Shown here one piece after another: positions 42,076 through 49,902 of a stretch of DNA of 64,000 nucleotides (positions are counted from its first letter, which is position 1; the number at the start of each line of letters is the position of its first letter). This stretch comes from Candidatus Pseudomonas phytovorans (GTDB taxonomy: Bacteria > Pseudomonadota > Gammaproteobacteria > Pseudomonadales > Pseudomonadaceae), in NCBI GenBank assembly GCA_029202525.1, contig CP119325.1:5368001-5432000 (forward strand), read 5' to 3'. Under the pieces are notes generated by a model that worked only from the letters and a program-made list of their open reading frames with translations, was not told the origin of the DNA and did not search any database. The translations under genes and the position numbers were made by a program.

Positions 42076-43530
42076 TCAGGCCACCCCACACAGTTGGCGC
42101 AGGTGCGCGGTGTCCAGGTGTTTTTCCACCAGGTCGGCCAGGCGCTCGATGTCGCGTTCGCGCAAGGCTTCGTAATCGATGCTCTGCACATCCTCCAGGC
42201 CAGCCCAGCGCAGCAGCGCAGCACACGACTGGCTGCCTTCGAACAGGCCGTGCAGGTAGGTGGCAAGAATCTGGCCATCGGCACTGACCGCGCCATCACA
42301 GCGGCCATCGGCAAGCTGCACGGCGGGCTGCTCCAGGGCAGGGCCGGTGGTGACGCCAGCGTGAATTTCATAGCCGGCAACCGGTACCGCTTCAAGGTTC
42401 AATGCCCCGGCAACGTTGCGCAGTTGCTTCTCGGCTTCGAGCACCGTGGCGTAATCGAGCAGGCCAAGCCCCGGGCTTGAACCGGCAGCCCCTTCAAGGC
42501 CCAGCGGGTCATGCACTTCGCGGCCAAGCATCTGCAGGCCACCGCAGATCCCGATCAACTTGCCACCGTAGCGCAGGTGCCGCTCGATGGCCTTGTCCCA
42601 ACCGCGCTCGCGCAGCTGTGCCAGGTCACCGCGCACGCTTTTGGAGCCTGGCAGGATGATCAGGTCGGCAGCCGGGATCGGCTGGCCAGGGCCAATGAAC
42701 TGCAGGTCCACCTGCGGGTGCAGGCGCAACGGGTCGAAGTCGGTGTGGTTACTGATGCGCGGCAATACCGGGACGATCACCTTGAGCACGCGCTCGCTTT
42801 TGGCGCCTTGGCGCACATCGATGCCGTCTTCGGCCTCAAGGTGCAGGTCGGTGACGTAAGGCAGCACGCCCAGCACCGGCTTGCCGGTACGTTGCTCCAG
42901 CCAGTCCAGCCCCGGCTGCAACAAGGCGATATCGCCACGGAAGCGGTTGATGACAAAGCCTTTGACCCGCGCCTGTTCACTGGGCGACAGCAATTCCAGC
43001 GTGCCCACCAGGTGGGCGAACACGCCGCCGCGGTTGATGTCGGCAACCAGGATCACCGGGCAGTCCACCGCCTCGGCAAAGCCCATGTTGGCGATGTCGC
43101 CGGCGCGCAAGTTGATCTCTGCCGGCGAGCCCGCGCCCTCGACCATGACCACCGGGTACGCGGCACTCAGGCGCTGGTGCGAAGCCAGCACCGCCTGCAT
43201 GGCGATGGCTTTGTAATCGTGGTAAGCCACCGCGTTCATGCTGGTGACCGCACGCCCGTGGATGATCACCTGGGCGCCGGTATCGCTGTTGGGTTTCAGC
43301 AACACGGGGTTCATATCGGTGTGGGGTGGCAGCCGGCAAGCCTGCGCCTGAACCGCCTGGGCGCGGCCAATTTCACCGCCGTCGGCAGTCACTGCGCTGT
43401 TCAGCGCCATGTTCTGTGGTTTGAACGGCACCACGCCAACGCCTTGGCGCAGCAGCCAGCGGCACAGGGCAGTCACCAGCGTGCTTTTGCCGGCGTCGGA
43501 GGTGGTGCCTTGCACCATGAGGGTGGTCAT
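42076..43530 (-). CDS. cobQ: Cobyric acid synthase CobQ
   Basis: A 484-residue glutamine-dependent amidotransferase adding four amides (b, d, e, g) to the corrin ring. P-loop GTTSDAGKSTLVTALCRWLL is at the N-terminus. The GATase class I domain at the C-terminus has nucleophile Cys in IGICGGLQMLG and the His in TYLHGLFEG. Start at MTTLMVQG; upstream sequence in frame belongs to cobD. Overlaps the cobD end by 4 bp. Confidence 0.96.
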   Translation of the reverse strand: MTTLMVQGTTSDAGKSTLVTALCRWLLRQGVGVVPFKPQNMALNSAVTADGGEIGRAQAVQAQACRLPPHTDMNPVLLKPNSDTGAQVIIHGRAVTSMNAVAYHDYKAIAMQAVLASHQRLSAAYPVVMVEGAGSPAEINLRAGDIANMGFAEAVDCPVILVADINRGGVFAHLVGTLELLSPSEQARVKGFVINRFRGDIALLQPGLDWLEQRTGKPVLGVLPYVTDLHLEAEDGIDVRQGAKSERVLKVIVPVLPRISNHTDFDPLRLHPQVDLQFIGPGQPIPAADLIILPGSKSVRGDLAQLRERGWDKAIERHLRYGGKLIGICGGLQMLGREVHDPLGLEGAAGSSPGLGLLDYATVLEAEKQLRNVAGALNLEAVPVAGYEIHAGVTTGPALEQPAVQLADGRCDGAVSADGQILATYLHGLFEGSQSCAALLRWAGLEDVQSIDYEALRERDIERLADLVEKHLDTAHLRQLCGVA

Positions 43531-44519
43531 GCCGATTCCTTTTGGTAGTCCGCCAGGGCCTGGGCCAGGCGCTGTTCGTCCCCTGCGCATTCGGGCAGCC
43601 CAAGGCGCACGGCCGGTGGGTGCTCGAACAAGCGCACCAGGATGCCGCGACGGGCAAGAAAGCCATGCAACTGCGCGGCGCGCTCGCTGCGCACGTACTG
43701 GAACAGATCACAGCCACCGCTGGGTGCAAGGCCCGTGCTGGACAGCACTGTTGCCAACCGTTGGCTGGCGGCAGCGCAACGTTCGATCTGCACGCGCTGG
43801 GCGGGCTTGTCGGCCAGGCTGGCCTGGGCCAGCACCCGGGTTGGGCCGTTGACCGTCCACGGGCCAAGCAGCTCGGCCAGGCGCAACAACAGGCTGCGCT
43901 CGGCGGCGACGAAGCCCAGGCGTACCCCGGCCAGCCCAAAGAATTTGCCGAACGAACGTAGCACGATCAACCCCGGGCGCTCGGCGCAATCGACCACGCC
44001 ATCCGCCGGGGAGTTGTCCATGAACGCTTCGTCGACCACCAGCCAGCCACCGCGGGCAGCCAGGCGTGCATGCCAGCCCAGCAGGCGCTCGCGCGGCACG
44101 CGCTGCCCGGTCGGGTTGTTGGGGTTGACCAGCACCAGCACGTCGAGGCTGTCGAGCGTGGCATCGACCTGCGCCTCGGCCAGCTCAACCAGTTGATGCC
44201 CCGCCCTTTGCCAGGCATACGGGTGCTCGGCATAGCACGGCGACAGCACCCCTATCCGCCCGGCCGCACGCAGCAGCGGCAAAGCCTGGATTGCCGCTTG
44301 AGAGCCGGCCACCGGCAGCAGCTGGTGGGCGCCGTAATAGGTGCGTGCCGCCGCCTCAAGGCCGTCGTCAGTTTCCGGCAGGCGAGCCCAGGCATCTGTA
44401 GGTATCGGCGGGATCGGGAATGGCCAGGGCGCAATGCCGCTGGACAGGTCGAGCCACTGCTCGCGAGGGATACTGTATTGCTGCACTGCACGCAGCAGGC
44501 GGCCACCGTGTTCAAGCAT
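43527..44519 (-). CDS. cobD: Threonine-phosphate decarboxylase CobD (CobC of P. denitrificans)
   Basis: A 330-residue fold-type I PLP enzyme that forms (R)-1-amino-2-propanol phosphate for the nucleotide-loop linker. The PLP Lys is in VLRSFGKFFGLAGVRLGFVA; LVNPNNPTGQRVPRERLL and VVDEAFMDN are the cofactor-contact motifs. Overlaps the end of cbiB by 8 bp. Confidence 0.93.
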   Translation of the reverse strand: MLEHGGRLLRAVQQYSIPREQWLDLSSGIAPWPFPIPPIPTDAWARLPETDDGLEAAARTYYGAHQLLPVAGSQAAIQALPLLRAAGRIGVLSPCYAEHPYAWQRAGHQLVELAEAQVDATLDSLDVLVLVNPNNPTGQRVPRERLLGWHARLAARGGWLVVDEAFMDNSPADGVVDCAERPGLIVLRSFGKFFGLAGVRLGFVAAERSLLLRLAELLGPWTVNGPTRVLAQASLADKPAQRVQIERCAAASQRLATVLSSTGLAPSGGCDLFQYVRSERAAQLHGFLARRGILVRLFEHPPAVRLGLPECAGDEQRLAQALADYQKESA

Positions 44520-45420
44520 TGATGTAAGCCCCCAGGCAGATCAACAACAGCCACAGCCACACGCCGCGCTGCACCAGGCTCCAGCCACGTTCGATGGCAT
44601 CGGCGTCAGCCATCGGCCCGTCACCCAGGCGTGGCCGCTCATGCAGCTCGCCGTGGTAAACAGCCGGGCCGCCCAGCTCGACCCCGAGTGCACCGGCACC
44701 GGCGGCCATTACGGGCCCGGCGTTGGGGCTGTCCCACAGCGGGCCCTGCTTGCGCCAGCACGCCAGGGCCAGGCGGGTTTTGCCCAGCAGTGCGTAGGTC
44801 AGCGCCACCAGCCTTGCGGGAATATAGTTGAGCACGTCATCAATACGCGCCGCACACCAGCCGAAGCGCTCGAAGCGCTCGTTGCGATACCCCCACATGG
44901 CATCCAGGGTGTTGCTCAGGCGATACAGCACCACACCCGGCGCGCCGGCCAGCACAAACCAGAACAGCGCGGCGAACACTGCGTCACTGCCATTTTCCAG
45001 CACCGACTCGGTGGCCGCCCGGGCCACGGCGGGCTCGTCCAGCTCGCGGGTTTCGCGGCTGACCAGGTAGCCGACACGGCGCCGCGCTTCTTGCAAGTCA
45101 CCCTGGCGCAAGGCGTTGGCCACCGGCAGCACATGTTCACCCAAGCTGCGCAAGCCCAGGGCGCAGTACAGCGCCAGCACATCCACCAGCCAGCCGATGT
45201 AAGGCAGCCAGGACAGGATCAGCGCCACCAGGGTCAGCGGCACCACCGCCAGAAACCAGGCACTCACGCCGTGGCTGCGCCAGCCGCGTCCACCTGCATT
45301 CAGGCGGCGCTCCAGGTTACCGGCCATATTGCCGAAGGCCACCAGCGGGTGGCGCCGCTGCGGTTCGCCCAGCAAGGCATCCAGCGCCACCCCGGCCATG
45401 GTCAGCAAGGCCACGCTCAT
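44512..45420 (-). CDS. cbiB: Adenosylcobinamide-phosphate synthase CbiB (CobD of P. denitrificans)
   Basis: A 302-residue membrane protein with about five hydrophobic helices attaching aminopropanol phosphate to cobyric acid. Motifs: ALDALLGEPQRRHPLVAFGN at the start, SRETRELDEPAVARAATES in the middle, and DAMWGYRNERFERFGWCAAR. Start at 45420 is preferred (5 codons after an in-frame codon that lacks support); it overlaps bluB by 4 bp. Confidence 0.93.
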   Translation of the reverse strand: MSVALLTMAGVALDALLGEPQRRHPLVAFGNMAGNLERRLNAGGRGWRSHGVSAWFLAVVPLTLVALILSWLPYIGWLVDVLALYCALGLRSLGEHVLPVANALRQGDLQEARRRVGYLVSRETRELDEPAVARAATESVLENGSDAVFAALFWFVLAGAPGVVLYRLSNTLDAMWGYRNERFERFGWCAARIDDVLNYIPARLVALTYALLGKTRLALACWRKQGPLWDSPNAGPVMAAGAGALGVELGGPAVYHGELHERPRLGDGPMADADAIERGWSLVQRGVWLWLLLICLGAYINA

Positions 45421-46067
45421 TGGCGCTCTCCCCATTGGTTTTCGTACAGCATGTCACTCAAGGGCCGTTCTTCGGCCCAGTTTTCCAGCACCAGCATGGG
45501 CGCCGGGTAAAATTCGGTCACCGGCCCCAGGCACAGCACCGCCACCGGTTTGGCCCCTTCAGGCATGCCCAGCAGTGCCGCCAGCGCCAAGGGGTCGAAC
45601 AGCGACACCCAGCCCATGCCCAGCCCTTCGCCACGGGCTGCCAGCCACAGGTTCTGGATGGCGCAGGCCAGCGAGGCCAGGTCCATCTCCGGCAGGGTGC
45701 GACGGCCGAAGATGTGCGGCTCGCGGTTGTCCATCAACGCCGCTACCAGCAGCTCGGCACAGTCGTTGATGCCTTCTACCTTCAGCTTCATGAAGTCATC
45801 CGCTCGCTCGCCCAATGCCTCGGCAGTGCGCAGCCGCTCCGCCTCTACCAAGGCCTGGATGCGGGTGCGCAAGTCACGCTGGGTGATGCGGATGAAACGC
45901 CAGGGCTGCATCAGGCCGACGCTGGGTGCCTGGTGTGCGGCAGCCAGCAGGCGCGCCAGCAGCTCTGGCGCCACCTGGCCCCCGGCGAAATGGCGCATGT
46001 CACGGCGCTCACCGATGGCCCGGTAAATCGCGGCGCGCTCGGCGTCGCTGTAAGCGTGTTCGTTCAT
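45417..46067 (-). CDS. bluB: 5,6-dimethylbenzimidazole synthase BluB
   Basis: A 216-residue flavin-destructase of the nitroreductase fold that cleaves FMNH2 to make the lower ligand of B12. It starts SDAERAAIYRAIGERRDMRH. FMN contacts are in RRDMRHF and APSVGLMQPWRFI, and the oxygen/ribityl pocket is near GLGMGWVSLFDP. Its presence indicates aerobic, self-sufficient B12 synthesis. Overlaps cobB by 4 bp. Confidence 0.94.
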   Translation of the reverse strand: MNEHAYSDAERAAIYRAIGERRDMRHFAGGQVAPELLARLLAAAHQAPSVGLMQPWRFIRITQRDLRTRIQALVEAERLRTAEALGERADDFMKLKVEGINDCAELLVAALMDNREPHIFGRRTLPEMDLASLACAIQNLWLAARGEGLGMGWVSLFDPLALAALLGMPEGAKPVAVLCLGPVTEFYPAPMLVLENWAEERPLSDMLYENQWGERQ

Positions 46068-47359
46068 GGTCGCAACAGCGCCGCCGCCGCATCCGGGTTG
46101 GAGGGGAAGTAGAAGTGCACGTAAGAGGCGGTCAACCGACCCAGACGATACACCGCTTCGTTGCCCCGCCCGCCGTTGGGGCTGAGGCCACGGGCGATCG
46201 GCTCCAGCGCGGTGCTGGTCAGCGAGTGGTGATAGGTGTGACCGCGCAGGGTGCCTTCCGGCAGTTCCACCGCTTGCAAGGCCAGGGCCGCCAGGCGTTT
46301 CTGCATGGTCGCCTCGCCCGGCAGCAGGCCGAGCAGTTCGGCACGCTCGCCGGCCACGTCGGTCAGGGCATCGAGCAGGTACAGCATGCCGCCACACTCC
46401 GCCAGCAACGGTTTGCCCTGAGCATGATGAGCACGAATTGCCTCGCTCATTGGCGCATTGGCGGCCAGAGCGTGGTGATGCAGTTCGGGATAGCCACCCG
46501 GGAGGTACAGGCTGTCCACCGCCGGCAGTTCACGGTCATGCAGCGGCGAGAAGAATTCCAGCTGCGCCCCAAGGCTGCGCAGCAGCTCAAGGTTGGCGCC
46601 ATAGGTGAACGCGAACGCTTCGTCCCGCGCCACACCAATACGTACACCGTCCAGCGAGGCAGCACGCGCCTGCGGCTCGGGGCCGGTAAAGGTCACTGGC
46701 GGTGGCATGGCGGCATCGCAGCTGGCGCCAAGCGCCTCGGCTGCGGCGTCAAGCCGGGCATCCAGGTCGTTCAGCTCACTGGCCTGGACCAGCCCAAGAT
46801 GACGACTGGGCAACTCGATGCCGCGCTCGCGGGACAAGCCGCCATACCAGCGCAGGCCTTCGGTCAGGCTGCCTTCGAGCAATTGCGCATGGCGCAGGCT
46901 GCCCACCCGATTGGCCAATACGCCGGCGAACGGCAGGTCGGCCTGGTAACGCGCCAGGCCCAGGGCCAGGGCGCCGAAGGTCTGGGCCATGGCCGTGCCG
47001 TCGATCACCGCCAGCACCGGCACGCCGAAATGGCGCGCCAGGTCGGCGCTGGACGGGGTGCCGTCGAACAGCCCCATCACCCCTTCGATCAGGATCAGGT
47101 CAGCCTCGCCGGCGGCTTCCCACAGCAGGCGGCGGCTTTCCTCGGCACCGATCATCCACAAGTCCAGCTGGTAAACCGGCGCGCCGCTGGCCCGCTCGAG
47201 AATCATCGGGTCAAGAAAGTCGGGCCCACACTTGAACACCCGCACTTTGCGCCCGAGGTTGCGGTGCAGGCGGGCCAGAGCAGCAGTGACGGTGGTCTTG
47301 CCCTGGCCAGAGGCCGGTGCCGCGATCAACACGGCGGGGCAGTGGCGCGATTGACTCAC
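46064..47359 (-). CDS. cobB: Cobyrinate a,c-diamide synthase CobB
   Basis: A 431-residue glutamine amidotransferase. N-terminal P-loop is IAAPASGQGKTTVTAALARL. The C-terminal GATase has its Cys in LLAECGGMLYLLDALTD and a His in GHTYHHSL. It amidates the a and c side chains of cobyrinic acid. Overlaps cobO by 4 bp. Confidence 0.95.
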   Translation of the reverse strand: MSQSRHCPAVLIAAPASGQGKTTVTAALARLHRNLGRKVRVFKCGPDFLDPMILERASGAPVYQLDLWMIGAEESRRLLWEAAGEADLILIEGVMGLFDGTPSSADLARHFGVPVLAVIDGTAMAQTFGALALGLARYQADLPFAGVLANRVGSLRHAQLLEGSLTEGLRWYGGLSRERGIELPSRHLGLVQASELNDLDARLDAAAEALGASCDAAMPPPVTFTGPEPQARAASLDGVRIGVARDEAFAFTYGANLELLRSLGAQLEFFSPLHDRELPAVDSLYLPGGYPELHHHALAANAPMSEAIRAHHAQGKPLLAECGGMLYLLDALTDVAGERAELLGLLPGEATMQKRLAALALQAVELPEGTLRGHTYHHSLTSTALEPIARGLSPNGGRGNEAVYRLGRLTASYVHFYFPSNPDAAAALLRP

Positions 47360-47967
47360 AGTTCCACGCCCTTCTGCGCGCGGATACCGGCCTGGAAGGC
47401 GTGTTTGAGCACGCCCATCTCGGTCACGGTATCGGCCAGTTCGATCATCTCAGGCTTGGCAGCACGGCCGGTGACGATCACGTGCTGCATGGGCGGGCGA
47501 GCCTGGATGTCGGACAGCACCTGGTCCAGGTCGAGGTAGCCGTGCTTGAGGGCGATATTCAGTTCATCCAGCACCACAAACTGCACACTCGGGTCTTGCA
47601 GCAACTGGCGCGACACCGCCCAGGCGGCTTCGGCGGCCGCGATATCGCGCTGGCGGTCCTGGGTTTCCCAGGTAAAGCCCTCGCCCATCACGTGGTAACG
47701 CACCTGCTCGGGGAAGCGGCGGAAGAAGAGCTCCTCGCCGGTGCTGTTGCGGCCTTTGATGAACTGCACTACACCGCACTGCATGCCATGGCCCAGGGCG
47801 CGTGCCAGCATGCCGAAGGCCGAGCTGCTCTTGCCCTTGCCATTGCCGGTCAGCACCAGCAGCAGGCCACATTCGTTGGGGGAGTTGGCGATGCGTTCGT
47901 CGATGACCGCCTTCTTGCGCTGCATGCGCGCCAGGTGGCGTTCGTCGCGTTCGGTGGCTTCGCTCAT
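47356..47967 (-). CDS. cobO: Cob(I)yrinic acid a,c-diamide adenosyltransferase CobO
   Basis: A 203-residue CobA/CobO-type ATP:corrinoid adenosyltransferase that adds the upper 5'-deoxyadenosyl ligand. P-loop LTGNGKGKSSSAFGML, then GVVQFIKGRNSTGEE and VVLDELNIALKHGYLD. First gene of the operon; GGAGAAC precedes the ATG. The frame runs further upstream through the riboswitch but that part is not coding. Confidence 0.95.
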   Translation of the reverse strand: MSEATERDERHLARMQRKKAVIDERIANSPNECGLLLVLTGNGKGKSSSAFGMLARALGHGMQCGVVQFIKGRNSTGEELFFRRFPEQVRYHVMGEGFTWETQDRQRDIAAAEAAWAVSRQLLQDPSVQFVVLDELNIALKHGYLDLDQVLSDIQARPPMQHVIVTGRAAKPEMIELADTVTEMGVLKHAFQAGIRAQKGVEL

Positions 47968-48098
47968 CAGGGTTCTCCGCTGGCTGGCGCCACGGCAACG
48001 CGTGGCGACAGGTAATAGGCAGGCAGACGGAGAACGCGCAGGGGCCATGGCAGGGCGCCACGGTGCACCGCGCATCACCCTCCGTGATGCCGTTGACT

Positions 48099-48295
48099 GT
48101 TTCAGGCCGGTCTCCGGGCTTGTGAGCGGGCCTTGGCCCCAGCCTGCGCGCCTTCCCGGGTGCTGGCACCCAGTGGCCTTGCGCGGCCCTAACTCACCTA
48201 CCGTTGCGGGGGCAGCGCCGGAATCGCGCCATGCTGGCGCCCACCGGCTTCCCAGTTTCACCCTGCCCAGTCGGGGCTGGCAGGGCACCTGAAAC
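48099..48295 (-). promoter_or_regulatory. Cobalamin riboswitch controlling the cob operon
   Basis: Minus-strand AdoCbl riboswitch with all major conserved blocks in order: GGTGAAACTGGGAAGCCGGT, then CCCCGCAACGGTA, then the B12 box GGCCACTGG, then GCCCGGAGACCGGCC. The closing stem is GTTTCAGG / CCTGAAAC at the two ends. It lies 132 bp upstream of cobO. A GCATCAC / GTGATGC hairpin at 48072-48090 just downstream may be part of the expression platform. No T-tract follows it, so translational or Rho-mediated control is more likely than intrinsic termination. Confidence 0.96.
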
Positions 48296-48466
48296 ACGCG
48301 CGAAGGTTAGAGGGTTGCACCCGGAGCGTCAATCGACGCTGCCCCTTTGCTGCCGAACAGGAGCCCGCCACGCACTCAGGCGGGAATATGTGCATGGCCG
48401 TAACTGAACCTATGTCGGTTCTGCGGTTTCTGAATAATCAGGAACCACCACGAGAGGCCGGCACAG

Positions 48467-49786
48467 ATGAACCGCACAGGCATCGTCTTATCTTTTTGGC
48501 TGGGTGCATGCCTGGCGGGTTGCGGCGACACTGCCCACCTGGCGGTCATGGATGGCAGCGGCCCCGACCCGCGTTTACCGCCCCCCGACAGTACGCTGAT
48601 TCCCACCGTCAACATTGCCCCTGCAATTGGCTGGCCGGAGGGTGGCAAACCGCAGCCAGCCGCAGGTATCCAGGTGGCTGCATTTGCCAAGGGCCTGGAT
48701 CACCCTCGCTGGCTATACCTACTGCCCAACGGCGACGTTCTGGTGGCCGAAACAAACGCACCGGCCAAGCCCGAGGATGGCAAGGGTATTCGTGGCTGGG
48801 TAATGAAAAAGGCGATGAAACGCGCCGGCGCACAAGTACCCAGCGCCAACCGGATTACCCTGCTGCGTGACGCCGACCATGATGGGGTTGCAGAAATACG
48901 CACGCCTTTCATCGAAGGCCTCAACTCACCTTTCGGCATGGCGCTGGTGGGCAACGACCTATACGTTGCCGACACCGATAAGCTGCTGCGTTTCCGCTAT
49001 GAGCCGGGCAGCATGCAGATCAACGACAAAGGGCGCGTGGTTATCGATCTGCCGGGCGGGCCGCTTAACCATCACTGGACCAAAAACGTGGTCGCAAGCC
49101 CCGATGGCAAGAAGCTTTACGTCACGGTCGGGTCCAATAGCAATGTGGGTGAAAATGGCCTGGACAAGGAACAAGGGCGTGCAGCGATCTGGGAAGTGGA
49201 CCCGGCCAGCGGCCAGCACCGGCTGTTCGCCACTGGTTTGCGCAACCCAAACGGGTTGGCTTGGGAGCCAGGTACCGGCGCCCTGTGGACTGCGGTCAAT
49301 GAGCGCGACGAAATTGGCAGCGACCTGGTGCCGGATTACATCACCTCAGTCAAAGACGGTGGTTTCTATGGCTGGCCCTATAGCTACTACGGCCAGCACG
49401 TGGATGCGCGGGTAAAGCCGCAAGACCCGCAACAAGTCGCCAAAGCGTTGGTGCCGGACTATGCGGTGGGCCCGCATACCGCATCACTGGGCCTGGCGTT
49501 CACCGAACCCGGCGTGCTTCCACCGCCGTTCACTCAAGGTGCTTTGGTAGGCCAGCACGGCTCATGGAACCGCAAGCCGCACAGTGGCTACAAAGTCATC
49601 TTCGTACCGTTCGGTGCGTCGGGCAAGCCGGTGGGCAAACCTGTCGACTTGCTCACCGGATTTCTCGATGAGCGCGGTAATGCCATGGGGCGACCCGTCG
49701 GGGTAATCACTGACGGCCGCGATGGCGTGCTGATTGCTGACGACGTAGGCAACACAGTCTGGCGTGTGAGCAAGGCTCCCGAGTAG
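48467..49786 (+). CDS. Sorbosone dehydrogenase-like PQQ-type lipoprotein
   Basis: A 439-residue beta-propeller of the glucose/sorbosone dehydrogenase family (YliI/GdhB-like). The signal peptide ends in lipobox CLAGC (MNRTGIVLSFWLGACLAGC). Propeller motifs include LDHPRWLYLLPNGDVLVAET, GLRNPNGLAWEPGTGALWTA and GQHGSWNRKPHSGYKVIFVP. Such enzymes oxidise aldoses with PQQ in the periplasm; the substrate is not known. The start has a weak SD (GAGAGGCC upstream). A divergent cob operon lies on one side and the toxin candidate 116 bp downstream on the same strand. Confidence 0.88.
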   Translation: MNRTGIVLSFWLGACLAGCGDTAHLAVMDGSGPDPRLPPPDSTLIPTVNIAPAIGWPEGGKPQPAAGIQVAAFAKGLDHPRWLYLLPNGDVLVAETNAPAKPEDGKGIRGWVMKKAMKRAGAQVPSANRITLLRDADHDGVAEIRTPFIEGLNSPFGMALVGNDLYVADTDKLLRFRYEPGSMQINDKGRVVIDLPGGPLNHHWTKNVVASPDGKKLYVTVGSNSNVGENGLDKEQGRAAIWEVDPASGQHRLFATGLRNPNGLAWEPGTGALWTAVNERDEIGSDLVPDYITSVKDGGFYGWPYSYYGQHVDARVKPQDPQQVAKALVPDYAVGPHTASLGLAFTEPGVLPPPFTQGALVGQHGSWNRKPHSGYKVIFVPFGASGKPVGKPVDLLTGFLDERGNAMGRPVGVITDGRDGVLIADDVGNTVWRVSKAPE

Positions 49787-49902
49787 CAGGGCTCAGAGGG
49801 CCGCAATGGGCACAGTCAAAGGCGTGATGGTGACAAGCATGTACCGCTAAGCGTGTACCGGCGAGACAACAATGTTCGTTCATTCCCTATCGCGAGACGC
49901 TG

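Noticed and set aside
42076..43530. Possible frameshifts in the cob operon because many genes overlap
   Set aside because: All ten proteins have their expected lengths and terminal motifs; the 4- to 8-bp overlaps are ordinary operon packing.
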